NCBI RefSeq assembly: GCF_900100605.1
Contig: NZ_FNCN01000010.1
Span: 185,628 to 249,627 of the forward strand
Direction: 5' to 3'
DNA: 64,000 bases
DNA from: Sinosporangium album
GTDB lineage: Bacteria > Actinomycetota > Actinomycetes > Streptosporangiales > Streptosporangiaceae
In this document: positions 26,435 to 35,317 of the stretch, piece after piece
Numbering within the stretch: position 1 is the first letter of the stretch
How the letters are laid out: every line of letters starts with the position of its first letter
Notes under the pieces: model-generated
Seen by the model: only the letters and a program-made list of their open reading frames with translations
Databases searched by the model: none
What the model was told of the DNA's origin: nothing
Position numbers and translations under genes: made by a program

Positions 26435-29400
26435 TCATTCGAGCGCGTCGAGCTTGATGCGTATCTCCTCCGCGTCCGGGAGATCCAGGCTTTCGAAGAT
26501 GCCGAGCGCCTGCCGCCAGGAAATGCGCGCGGCGCTCGGCTCCTGAAGGCAGTGGGAGATGTCCCCCATGCGCTTGTGCACCTGAGCCTCCTGGTAGAGG
26601 TCGTCTCCGCCGTCCCGCGCGATGTCGAGGGCCGCCTGGCACAGGTCGAGCGCGGGGCGGTAGCGGCCCCTGGCGTAGTTCACGTCCGCGATCCCGACGA
26701 GCGCCCACGCCTTCTCATGACCGCGATCGATCACCTCCGCTATGTCCCTGGCCTTTTCAAAAAAGATCATGGACTCGTCCGGGGCGCCCATCTCCAGGTA
26801 GGTCCTGCCGAGACAGATGAGCACCTCCGTCTCGTGATAGCGGTCACCGCTGTTCTGAAAGGTTGCGATGGCGGCCGTGAAGTACTCAAGTGCCCGCTGA
26901 TGGTCGCCCTTGTATTGGTAGACCTCACCGAGGTTCTTATCCAGAAGGGCGAGATTCTGCCGCCCGGGGATCTCCTTGAAGATCTGTAGCGACTGCTCGT
27001 AGAGGGCCACGGCATCGCGGTGGTAACCGCGGTGGCTCTGGATGTCTGCCAGGTTGTTGAGTGTCTCCCCCTCGCCACGGCGATCGCGTATGGCCCGATA
27101 CGCCACGAGCGCCTGTTCGAGCAGTTCCAACGCCTGCGTATAGCGGCCGAGACTCGCGTTGACCAATCCGCAGTGGGCGAGAGCGCCGGCCTCGCCACCG
27201 GCGTCTCCCACGGTGCGGAAGAGCGCGCTCGCCTCCTCTGTGTAGGCCAGGGCCATCCGATGCTTGCCCTCCAGCATGTTGACAAGGCCGATCCTGTCGA
27301 GCGTCCTCGCCTCGCCACGCCGATCGCCCAAGCCGATGTACGTCCTGCGAGCCTCCTCGATGAGCTGGATCGCCTCAGCGCGCCTACTCACCCTGTAGCG
27401 GAAACGCCCCAGCTCCAGCAGCATCACCGCGACTCCCCTGGCGTCCCCCAGCTCGCGGCACGCCTGGAGCGCTTGCTCGCACGCGGCGACCGCCTCGGCC
27501 CACCGGCCCTCGGCGTCCAGGAACTCGCACATCTCGTGGGTGAGGCGCACGCAGTACGCCTTCCACTCGTGGGACGCCGCATAGTCGGCGAGCAGCAGGA
27601 CGTTGCCCCATTCCTCCTCCAGCCAGCGCTTGGCCGACGTCGCATCGGTGAAACCGAACCCGGGAGCCAGCACCTCCCCGTCCGGCGGCTGGCCGCCCTC
27701 GGACAGAAAGGCCGCCTTCTCGGTCGAGCGCACATAGTGGTTGAGCAGCCGTTCCATGGCCCGCCGACGGTCGCCCCCGGAGTCCTCGCGCAGCGTGCGA
27801 TCGTAGGCGTAGAGCCGTACGAGATCGTGGAAGCGAAACCGGCCGTCCCGCATTTCCTTAAGAAGGTGGTGTTTGACGAGCACGTCCACGAACCAGGCGG
27901 CACGGGCGATGGGAAAGCCGCTGAGCACGGCGGCCGTCGGCACTGTGATGTCGCGGCAGGGGTTCAGGCCGAGGCGGCGGAAGAAGGACTGCGCCTCCAC
28001 GGTGAGGCCTCTGTACGAGAGGTCGAAGGCGGCGTTGATCTGCTGATGTCCGCTGTCGAAACCCGGCAGGCCGTGCGACCGCTCAACCGGGCCCCCAAGG
28101 CTGCCGGCGCGCAATGTGATCGCCAGCGGAAGCCCCCCGCTGAAACGGACCACCCTCTCAACGACATCGGCCCCCGCGCCTGCCGACCTGTCGACGACCC
28201 GCCTCACCAACTCCGCCGCCTCGGCGTCGGGCAGCACGTCCACGGGCACCACCACCACACCGTCCTCCACCTCGAACCGGGATCTCGTGGTGACCAGGGT
28301 GAGCACATTCCGCGCCCCCACCAGCAGCGGCTTCACCTGTTCGAACCCACTGGCGTCATCCAAAACCATGATCGCGCGCCGGTAGGCCATCTCCGCATGC
28401 CACATCGCCGCCCGCTCCGCCAGCGCGAGAGGAACACGCGTCGCGGGAATGCCCAGCATGCGCAGCGCCGCCAGCAGCACCCCGGACGCGTCCAGCGGCG
28501 CACTCACGCGATCGTGGCCTCGCAGATCCAGATACAGGCGCGCGTCTGGATAGAACCCGGCGAACCGATATGCCAGATGCACCGCCAGCGCCGTCTTCCC
28601 CACCCCTGCCATGCCCTGCAATACCACCGACAGGCCGTTCCCCCGCTCCGCACGCAACCCGTCCACGACCTCGATCTCACGTGCCCGGCCCGTGAAGTAC
28701 GGCACGTCCGCCGGCAGCGTGTCCGGCTGAGAGTCGCCCCCACCCCGGTGGTAGACCGGCGTCACCGCCAACTCGGCGTCCCCGTGCAGAATCCGCTGGT
28801 GCAACTCGTCTAACGCACTACCCGGACGCATCGCTAGATGCTCCCTTAAATGACGGTTGATCTCGCGGTAAACCCGCAGGGCGTCGGCCTGTCGCGAGCT
28901 CCTGTACAGCGCGATCATGAGCTGCTTCGCCACCGTCTCATCGATCGGATGGTCGGCCATGCTCTGCTGCAACTCCGCCAGTACCTCGGCGTGATGCCCG
29001 AGGCGCAGCTCCAGCTCGATCCGGTCCCTCCGCAGATCCCGCCGCTCCCCATCCAGCGACTCCGCCATCCGCATCGCCCATGCGCCCGGCAATCCGGCCA
29101 GCGCCTCCCCCTGCCAGAGCTCCTCGGCCTCCCGCAGCAGTCTCAACGCCAACGTCACATCCCCGGCCTCCAGTACGGCCTTCGCCTCACGCTGGCGCCT
29201 TCGCACCACATGGAGGTCGATGCATTCAGGCGGCACCCGCGCTGTGTAAGTCCCACCCTTGTGAACGATCTGCACACGGTCACCGACAATGCCCCGGAGC
29301 CAGCTACGCAGCCGGCTGACATGAGCCTTCAGGTTCTCCCGCGCCTTCATAGGGGCGTCCTCGCCCCAAATCTGGTCGACGATCTGACCGACCGTGATCG

Positions 29401-29524
29401 CCCTGCCGACGCGCACAAGCAACAGCGCCAGCAGGACCTGCTGTATCGGGGGGTAGAGGGGATGCTCCTGGCCTTCAACGCTTAATTCGATCCCTGAGCT
29501 GGGGGAAAGCAGTCTGAAGAGCAT
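26435..29524 (-). CDS. AfsR/SARP-family regulator: OmpR-type DNA-binding + BTAD + NB-ARC + TPR
   Basis: The protein is 1029 aa. Residues 1-100 are an OmpR/SARP winged helix (QQVLLALLLVRVGRAITVGQ...AHVSRLRSWLRG). Residues about 105-250 are the bacterial transcriptional activation domain (HVVRRRQREAKAVLEAGDV, LYRSSRQADALRVYREI). The NB-ARC ATPase has Walker A LQGMAGVGKTALA, Walker B AIMVLDDASGF and the LVTTRSRFEV sensor region. The C-terminal 400 residues are TPR repeats. Such proteins switch on pathway genes when the NB-ARC/TPR part is relieved by a signal. The ATG at 29524 follows GGAGGACACAC, so an upstream start that adds 19 residues is less likely. The target genes are unknown. Confidence 0.88.
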   Translation of the reverse strand: MLFRLLSPSSGIELSVEGQEHPLYPPIQQVLLALLLVRVGRAITVGQIVDQIWGEDAPMKARENLKAHVSRLRSWLRGIVGDRVQIVHKGGTYTARVPPECIDLHVVRRRQREAKAVLEAGDVTLALRLLREAEELWQGEALAGLPGAWAMRMAESLDGERRDLRRDRIELELRLGHHAEVLAELQQSMADHPIDETVAKQLMIALYRSSRQADALRVYREINRHLREHLAMRPGSALDELHQRILHGDAELAVTPVYHRGGGDSQPDTLPADVPYFTGRAREIEVVDGLRAERGNGLSVVLQGMAGVGKTALAVHLAYRFAGFYPDARLYLDLRGHDRVSAPLDASGVLLAALRMLGIPATRVPLALAERAAMWHAEMAYRRAIMVLDDASGFEQVKPLLVGARNVLTLVTTRSRFEVEDGVVVVPVDVLPDAEAAELVRRVVDRSAGAGADVVERVVRFSGGLPLAITLRAGSLGGPVERSHGLPGFDSGHQQINAAFDLSYRGLTVEAQSFFRRLGLNPCRDITVPTAAVLSGFPIARAAWFVDVLVKHHLLKEMRDGRFRFHDLVRLYAYDRTLREDSGGDRRRAMERLLNHYVRSTEKAAFLSEGGQPPDGEVLAPGFGFTDATSAKRWLEEEWGNVLLLADYAASHEWKAYCVRLTHEMCEFLDAEGRWAEAVAACEQALQACRELGDARGVAVMLLELGRFRYRVSRRAEAIQLIEEARRTYIGLGDRRGEARTLDRIGLVNMLEGKHRMALAYTEEASALFRTVGDAGGEAGALAHCGLVNASLGRYTQALELLEQALVAYRAIRDRRGEGETLNNLADIQSHRGYHRDAVALYEQSLQIFKEIPGRQNLALLDKNLGEVYQYKGDHQRALEYFTAAIATFQNSGDRYHETEVLICLGRTYLEMGAPDESMIFFEKARDIAEVIDRGHEKAWALVGIADVNYARGRYRPALDLCQAALDIARDGGDDLYQEAQVHKRMGDISHCLQEPSAARISWRQALGIFESLDLPDAEEIRIKLDALE

Positions 29525-29650
29525 GTGTGTCCTCCGGCACCGCTGGAGCAAGGACCCGGATTGCTCGTGAGAGGTTCTCACAATTGCATGCAGATCAGTC
29601 TTCTTAGTAACCCATAATCACGACCGACACAACCGCCACGGTCACGCTCT

Positions 29651-30085
29651 GTGCCCCCATCCACCGATATCAGTCGCAAGAAACCAGATACGGCCGAGCC
29701 AAAACCTCCGCGGCCCCGGACGGACGTCCAACCCCAAACAGTCAATACGGACAACTTTCCTGTCCTTGGAAATTTCATAATTGGGAGCGCTCCCCCTTCA
29801 CTGTTGGCTACGATCTTGCAAGTGATCGGCCTCACTGCCGACCTGGGATATGCGAAAGGCATCACCGCATTGTTGAAGATTGCAACAATACCCCTCGCCA
29901 TCGTCGGCTTGTCGCTCCTTTTCTCCGCTTCACCCGCCATGGCGGACACATCTTCGACGGACACTCCAAACCAGCTGATCGGCACAGAAAGCACCGCCCA
30001 CGCTCCCACCTCACAAGACTCAGCGACGGTCACACGCACCCCGTGCAGAGGTGATTCGTTCATGTTTCGCAAAGCAGCCCGCTAG
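29651..30085 (+). CDS. Possible small membrane or secreted protein
   Basis: A 144-codon frame divergent from the SARP gene. It has a polar Pro/Lys-rich start, two hydrophobic segments (NFIIGSAPPSLLATILQVIGL; IPLAIVGLSLLFSASPAMA), the second ending like a signal-peptidase site, then a Ser/Thr-rich tail. Codon third positions are less GC-rich than in neighbours. The GTG at 29651 has no ribosome site, so the true start may be later (for example GTG in ILQVIG). A strong hairpin directly after the stop supports a real transcript. No family recognised. Confidence 0.4.
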   Translation: MPPSTDISRKKPDTAEPKPPRPRTDVQPQTVNTDNFPVLGNFIIGSAPPSLLATILQVIGLTADLGYAKGITALLKIATIPLAIVGLSLLFSASPAMADTSSTDTPNQLIGTESTAHAPTSQDSATVTRTPCRGDSFMFRKAAR

Positions 30086-30138
30086 TCCTGACTAGCTCAT
30101 GGGGTCGCGTCCGACTTTTCGGGCATGACCCCATGAGC
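30082..30138. terminator. Nested inverted repeats after the small gene
   Basis: CTAGTCCTGACTAG at 30082-30095 is a small perfect hairpin. Immediately after it GCTCATGGGGTC (30095) pairs perfectly with GACCCCATGAGC (ending 30138) over 12 bp around a 20-base loop. It could terminate the plus-strand small gene. Confidence 0.45.
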
Positions 30139-30725
30139 CGGTACGCTTTTCGGGCAGCCTGGATGGACAGAAAATTCCAAGAGATCCAGCCAGCGATAAA
30201 TCTGTCGACCAACTCCATGAAGTAGCGATAAAAAGCCCTGTTCCAACCTGCTTTCGGCAGCGGCCTCCAGACCGCTGTGGTGGTCAAAGAGCGCCCGATC
30301 GACCATGCGATTTCTCGCTGTCACGCGCTTCATCAAACCCCACGCAACCGAGTGGTCAATCCTCCCGGCGCATGCTCAGGGCGGGCGGTTGAACCGTAAG
30401 CCGCCGAGCCCTTCCACAACGCGGCAGTCGGCATTCCAGGACGCTCAGATCAGGAGCCGCGGGGCGTGGAGGTGCTCCCCTGTCCACAAAGCCAGGAGGC
30501 AGCCGTGCGATATGGCGAGATACCCAGCAGAGCCCCCCGTTCCTTACGCAGAACCAGCGGCGAGGTCCAGCAAATGCATCGGCCCCGCTCAACGGCGGCC
30601 GTCTGGCGCGGTAGCTTCATGCACCGAGCGCAGGTTTCCGGGAAAGGCGTATGCCTGCCGCACCCGCAGACCGGGCGCGCCGACAAGCCGGGCGGTTCCC
30701 GTGGCGAGCTGCCCGGGAGGCCCGC
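30139..30725. other. Gene-poor stretch upstream of the GT-B-like gene
   Basis: No clearly coding frame. One candidate, 30466-30729 on the plus strand (87 codons, GTG start), ends with its TGA inside ATGA at the next gene start, which would allow coupling. Its sequence (QMHRPRSTAAVWRG, then HPQTGRADKPGG) has no recognisable family and mixed codon use, so I do not call it. Confidence 0.3.
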
Positions 30726-31958
30726 ATGACCTACGCCGGCCGCCTCGTCAAGGGGCCTTTCTCTCTCGCGGCACGCTACGGCGACACCAATAGAACCGAG
30801 CGCACGGTTGTCGCCGTCGTCCACCATTTCGCGGGAGCCACTCGACTGTTGGATGTGCTGCCGCTCGTGGAGCGGGACGAACGCGTGCAGACGGTTTTCA
30901 CCGTGCCGCCGTCATCGGTGTTCGAGGAGAGCGCCCACAGCTTCCTGCGCAGTACGGGAGCGCTGATGATGCCTTGGGCCCAAGCGGTGGAGACCCCGTT
31001 CGACCTCGCGCTATCCGCCGCTTTGGGACATCTGGAGCAGCTCCACTGTCCAATCCTCGCAATGGAGCACGGAGCAGGCCCATATTCATATGTCCCGATT
31101 CGATCGGGTTCTGGGAGTCTGGCCCGTCGAGCAGTGATCAGCCTAGGCGCGCGAGGACTGGTCACACATGGGCGAGTCATCCCATCAGCCCTCATGCTGC
31201 CCCATGCCCACGATCGCGAACTCCTCGCGCAGGAGTGTCCGGAAGCGCTCCCCGCAGCCGTGGTCGCGGGAGACCCCTGCCTTGACCGCATGCTGGCGAG
31301 CCGGCACCTGCGCCTGGCTTATCGGAACGCCCTCGGAGTCGGGCCCTCGCAGAAGCTCGTCGTGGTCACGTCGCACTTCGGGGAGGACTCACTTCTCCAG
31401 AACCACCGCGAGCTGCTGCTGCGCCTTCCCGCGGAACTCCCCACAGAGGACTACCGGGCGGTCGTCATCCTGCATCCGAACATCTGGTTCTGGCACGGGA
31501 GGCGACAGGTCGCCGCGTGGTTCGACGCGTGCAGCCGCTCCCGGGTCACTGTGCTGCCTCCCGAGGAGGGCTGGCGCGCGGCCCTGGTCGCGGCGGACTC
31601 TGTCATCGGCGATAGGGGAAGCCTGGCATGCTACGGCGCGGCCCTCGGCGCTCCGGTCCTCCTGGCTCCCTTCAAGGAGGAGAACGTCGTCCCCGACTCC
31701 CTGTTCGCCTGCCTCGCCGCCATCGCTCCGCGCCTGGACCCGGACAGCCCCCTGGTGGACCAGCTTGAGGCCCTTGAACGGCTGTGGACGCCCGAGGACA
31801 CGGTGGCGGTACGCAGTCGGCTGGTGAGTGTGCCGGGCCAGGCGGCTCGGCTGTTCCGCCAGACGATGTATCGCCTGATGCGACTGTCTGAACCCGTGAG
31901 CGAGGCACGCACCGAGCCGGTGCCAATGCCCTTGCCCCTGAGACACGCCTCCTCATGA
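30726..31958 (+). CDS. GT-B-like glycosyl/glycerophosphotransferase family protein, function unknown
   Basis: The protein is 410 aa with no signal peptide or membrane helix. The C-terminal half looks like the CDP-glycerol glycerophosphotransferase/GT-B fold: VVVTSHFGEDSLLQNHRELLLRLP, VVILHPNIWFWHG, then ADSVIGDRGSLACYGAALGAPVLL, which parallels the conserved (D)xSSxxxxxxxxxxP loop of that family. The first half (VVAVVHHFAGATRLLDVLPLVERDERVQTVF) would be the acceptor-side domain. The ATG is preceded by GGGAGG. It overlaps the next gene by ATGA. Related proteins in actinomycete genomes are often mislabelled as initiation factors. The real substrate is unknown, and the family assignment is inference. 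Confidence 0.55.
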   Translation: MTYAGRLVKGPFSLAARYGDTNRTERTVVAVVHHFAGATRLLDVLPLVERDERVQTVFTVPPSSVFEESAHSFLRSTGALMMPWAQAVETPFDLALSAALGHLEQLHCPILAMEHGAGPYSYVPIRSGSGSLARRAVISLGARGLVTHGRVIPSALMLPHAHDRELLAQECPEALPAAVVAGDPCLDRMLASRHLRLAYRNALGVGPSQKLVVVTSHFGEDSLLQNHRELLLRLPAELPTEDYRAVVILHPNIWFWHGRRQVAAWFDACSRSRVTVLPPEEGWRAALVAADSVIGDRGSLACYGAALGAPVLLAPFKEENVVPDSLFACLAAIAPRLDPDSPLVDQLEALERLWTPEDTVAVRSRLVSVPGQAARLFRQTMYRLMRLSEPVSEARTEPVPMPLPLRHASS

Positions 31959-32404
31959 AGGTCGTACGCGTGTCAGTCACCACATTCAACTCGCGCGGTG
32001 TCGGTCACGACCTCGCCTTCGACGAACACGTGAGTGCAAGTGCTTCGGACGATCGATGGCTTGCCTGCGCTGACGTCATCATCTGCCAACCCGCAGCGGT
32101 ACGGCAGATCGCCGCCGATGCCGTGGCCATGGCACTCAGCCGGTTCCCCGGATGCCTGATCGCGGTATGCCCATATCGGGCAGACTCATGTCTGCTGGGC
32201 GCGAGAGGGGCTCAGCTCGCCGAATGCGAATACGTAGAGCCGTGGGTGGCGGGGTCCGCGGCGCATGGTTGGCTCACCGCCGGGCGACATCTCTCGGAGC
32301 TTCGCGGTGTCTCCATCAGCCATTGGGCTGATCAGCACCCGACAGCGCATCGAGCCGTTCCCGGATTTGCCTGGCTCCAGGTGCGCGAAGTTCGTCATAG
32401 ATAG
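31955..32404 (+). CDS. Hypothetical protein coupled to the GT-B-like gene
   Basis: The protein is 149 aa and I do not recognise it. It begins KVVRVSVTTFNSRGVGHDLAFDEHV. It has an alpha/beta pattern (WLACADVIICQPAAVRQIAADAVAMAL, then CLIAVCPYRADSCLLGARG), no signal peptide, and Trp/His-rich segments near the end. It starts in the ATGA overlap with the upstream gene, so the two are translated together. Its last 89 bases overlap, on the opposite strand, the end of the NB-ARC gene at 32316, an unusually long tail-to-tail overlap. Confidence 0.55.
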   Translation: MKVVRVSVTTFNSRGVGHDLAFDEHVSASASDDRWLACADVIICQPAAVRQIAADAVAMALSRFPGCLIAVCPYRADSCLLGARGAQLAECEYVEPWVAGSAAHGWLTAGRHLSELRGVSISHWADQHPTAHRAVPGFAWLQVREVRHR

Positions 32405-34496
32405 CAAGGGCCTGCGGCAGCAGCATGCGACAGCCCTCGATATCGCCCTTCTTCTCCAACAGGTCGGCCTGGGCGACACGGACTTCGGCCTCTTGGCGCC
32501 GACTGCCGAGCCTCAAGCTCAGCACCAATGCCGCGTCCAATCTGCCGGCCGCCTCTCTGAGGCGGCCGGCCTTTACGTAGGTCTGCCCAAGTCCCGTCAA
32601 TGTGCGCGCTTGATTGTGCTCGTCATCGTGACGCTGAAAGTAGTCATATGCGTTGAGGAAGTGGCGTTCGGCTTCGTCAAGTACGCCCGCTGCGCGATAC
32701 GCCTCTCCGAGATATCTGATCGCCAATGCCGCCCCCCGCATTTCCTCCGCTCGTTCGTGCATCGTCAGCGCCCTCTGAAAGCACGTGATGGCTTGATCGG
32801 GGTTCTCCTCCTGAAGGCGCGCGAGACCAAGGCTGCCCCAAGCAGAAGCTTCGGCGACCTCATTCTCCGCGACACGCGACTGCTCGATGGCGGCCTCACA
32901 CAGTAACGCCGCCCGGCTGAAGTCCCGCAGGTCCAAGTGCGCCGCAGCCAACGCGAGCTGCATCCGGGCGACCGCGAGCGGAGGCCCCTCGACCTTGGCG
33001 GACGCGAGCCCGAAAGCATGGGTCTGCAACCATATTTCATAGTGCTTGCGGGAGATGAAAAGCCCCCACAGCGACTCGCACAACTGCCAGCAAAGACCAT
33101 GCAGTCCTTGCAGATGTGTCGCCTTGACGAGAGCGGCCAGCGTGGGCAGGGCCGACTCCAGCCAGTGCAGCGCCTTGCCCCGCTCATCGAACTCGGCCGG
33201 ACGCTGCCGCGCTTCCCGATAGCGTGGGCCGACGTGCCAGCGGCCCGGCAGGACCACCAGATCGGCCGCCACAGCCCTGTCCAGATACCATCCGGCGATT
33301 CTGGCGAGGATGTCACGCCGGAGATCAGGGGTGTCCGTGGCCATCGCGGCCTCGTGCGCGTGGAGGCGCAGCAGGTCGTGGAAGCCGAAGCCATCGCCCT
33401 TCCGCTCCTCAAGGAGGCTTGCGGCGACGAGCCCGTCGAGAAGTTCCTCTGCCTCCTCCACATCGATGTTCAGGGCTGCCGCCGCGACCTGTGAGCCGAA
33501 CTCCTCGCCGGGGTGCAGGCCAAGCGCGCGGTAAAGGCGTGCCTGGTCCGGGGGCAACGCCTGGTAGGAGACGTCGAAGACCGCCTTCACATGCATGTCG
33601 TCGGTGCTCAACCCCGACAGCCTCCTCGCAGCATCGGAGAGTTCCGTGACCAGGCGTTCGATCGACCACCGGGGGCGGAGGGCGAGTCGTGCCGCGGACG
33701 CCCACACGGCCAAGGGCAGCCGTCCGCAGAGGCCCACCAGATCCGCTGCCGCGTCCGGCTCCGCTGTGATTCGCTCGGCGCCGAGCACACGGGTCAGGAG
33801 GTCCACGGCGGCGTCCTCGCTCAGGGGGGTCAGCTCGACGAACCGCGCGTCGTCGAGCATGAGGCCGGTGAGCCGCTTGCGGGTCGTGGCCAGGACCAGG
33901 CTCTCCGTGGCCGCGGGGAGCACGAGACGCACCTGCGCGGCGGAGATGGCGTTGTCGAGCATGACCACGATGCGCTGCCCCGCGGTCACCGATCGGTAAG
34001 TCGCGACCTGTTCGTCGAGCTGGGTGGGGATGCGGTCGGGTGCGATGCCGAGAGCGCGGAGGAACCTCTCCAGAACCTCGGTCGGCTGGGTGGGGTCACC
34101 GCCATGGCTGAACCCCCGGAGATCAGCATAAAGCTGACCGTCGGTGAACAGATGGCGGATCTGATGCAGCCAATGCAAGGCGAGCGAACTCTTCCCGACT
34201 CCGCCGAGACCGCTGATCACGAAAAGCTGGGGCGAGTTGGGCGCGTGAGGTTTTTCCGTGAAAAGGCGTTGGAGCTTGGCCTGTTCGGCCTCTCGGTCCA
34301 CGAAAACACTGGGGGCGGGACCGAGTTGCGCGGGAACAGCGCGGGGGGAGCTCTCGACGTCGATGTGCTTGATGTGCTTGATGTGCACGTCGCCGTAGAT
34401 TGCCTCGGCCTGTACGGCTGCGCCGGATATCGTGCCGGCGATCTCGTTGGTGGGGAGGTGCTTGGAGTTTTCGTCTTCCTCGCGCCCCACGGCCAC
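32316..34496 (-). CDS. NB-ARC/TPR (NLR-like) protein with N-terminal amyloid-like motif
   Basis: The protein is 726 aa and lacks a DNA-binding domain. Residues 17-39 read NEIAGTISGAAVQAEAIYGD followed by VHI, matching the pattern of RHIM-like bacterial amyloid signalling (BASS-type) motifs. Three near repeats KHI follow. The NB-ARC ATPase spans about residues 65-400: Walker A VISGLGGVGKSS, Walker B RIVVMLDNA, VLATTRKR and the GLCGRLPLAVW box. The C-terminal part (about 430-726) is TPR repeats ending GTLTGLG-type helices. In described systems such receptors oligomerise on a signal and template the amyloid fold of an effector carrying the same motif. The start is GTG after a GGGGGCC site. Confidence 0.82.
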   Translation of the reverse strand: MAVGREEDENSKHLPTNEIAGTISGAAVQAEAIYGDVHIKHIKHIDVESSPRAVPAQLGPAPSVFVDREAEQAKLQRLFTEKPHAPNSPQLFVISGLGGVGKSSLALHWLHQIRHLFTDGQLYADLRGFSHGGDPTQPTEVLERFLRALGIAPDRIPTQLDEQVATYRSVTAGQRIVVMLDNAISAAQVRLVLPAATESLVLATTRKRLTGLMLDDARFVELTPLSEDAAVDLLTRVLGAERITAEPDAAADLVGLCGRLPLAVWASAARLALRPRWSIERLVTELSDAARRLSGLSTDDMHVKAVFDVSYQALPPDQARLYRALGLHPGEEFGSQVAAAALNIDVEEAEELLDGLVAASLLEERKGDGFGFHDLLRLHAHEAAMATDTPDLRRDILARIAGWYLDRAVAADLVVLPGRWHVGPRYREARQRPAEFDERGKALHWLESALPTLAALVKATHLQGLHGLCWQLCESLWGLFISRKHYEIWLQTHAFGLASAKVEGPPLAVARMQLALAAAHLDLRDFSRAALLCEAAIEQSRVAENEVAEASAWGSLGLARLQEENPDQAITCFQRALTMHERAEEMRGAALAIRYLGEAYRAAGVLDEAERHFLNAYDYFQRHDDEHNQARTLTGLGQTYVKAGRLREAAGRLDAALVLSLRLGSRRQEAEVRVAQADLLEKKGDIEGCRMLLPQALAIYDELRAPGARQIRERLDALSGADQPNG

Positions 34497-34676
34497 GTGC
34501 TAGGCCCCCAATGTGAAGGTTTGTTTTGTGAATCTGCTTCAAAGCTATCCCCGAGCCCAGACCTGAACAAGGGCTTGCGCCGGGAGGTCAGGCCTCCGTG
34601 CGCCGCATTCCCACGCAGCGCACGGAGGGGTGGGTTCACTCTACACGTCTACTACTCGTCCTTACACGGTTTGAGG

Positions 34677-35012
34677 TTAAGGGCATAGGTGTTCGAACAG
34701 GGTGAGCCACGCGTCGGGGTGGACGAACGCCATCACGGTGGCCGGGGCGGCGAGCAGCGGGTCGATTTCGTAGGCCGTGACGGTGGAGCACCGTGCGGCC
34801 AGGGCGAAGGTGAGGGCGCCTTCTCCCGCGCCGGGTTCGAGCACAAGTTCGTGCGCGCCGGCCATGTCGGCCATGTGCCGTACGGCGCGGCGGTCGACGA
34901 GGAAGTTCTGGGAGAGGGTGCGCCTGGCCAGGTCTCGCGGGGTGCGTCCGCCGCGGTTCTTCGCCTGTCTCTGGGTGTGTGAATAGTTTCCGTGCGCGAG
35001 GGACTTGCCCAT
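34677..35012 (-). pseudogene. Truncated Erm-type 23S rRNA adenine-N6 methyltransferase
   Basis: Only 111 aa remain of a family that is about 260-380 aa. The basic start (TQRQAKNRGGRTPRDLARRT) and LSQNFLVDRRAVRHM are typical of actinomycete Erm enzymes. SAM motif I (ELVLEPGAGEGALTFALA) and the acidic residue of motif II (VTAYEIDP) are present. After DPLLA the sequence becomes unrelated and stops, so the catalytic NxP(F/Y) motif and the RNA-binding domain are missing. The gene cannot give macrolide resistance as it stands. The 5' leader is short and I see no clear attenuator. Confidence 0.8.
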
Positions 35013-35317
35013 GCGATCACGCCCTTTTCGGGTCCGAGGGTGGATGGGTCTCGGAGGCCCGGGCGCGCATGGGGACGCGCTATGCGGTGTTGGTGAAGTG
35101 CGTCCCCTCTAGCGAGCCTGAGCCGGCAGGCTGCGGGGACGGATCACATAGGCCACCGCCAGGGCGGCGCAGTACGTCGTCATGAGGCAAGACGGTACGT
35201 CTCTCCTCGGGAAGGGGACAACCGGTTTTCCCTGCGCGTGATTCACGGTGTTGTACCTGGTTAGAGGGTCGGCGGGGCCGGGGAGGGGGGTGGTGAGAAC
35301 CCGAGGAAGGACATGCC
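35013..35317. other. Intergenic stretch
   Basis: About 305 bases between the truncated erm gene and the dehydrogenase gene, holding their divergent promoters. Nothing else recognised. Confidence 0.4.

Noticed and set aside
30466..30729. 87-codon frame ending in ATGA at the GT-B-like gene
   Set aside because: The overlap is suggestive, but codon use is mixed, there is no recognisable fold, and other frames are equally open.
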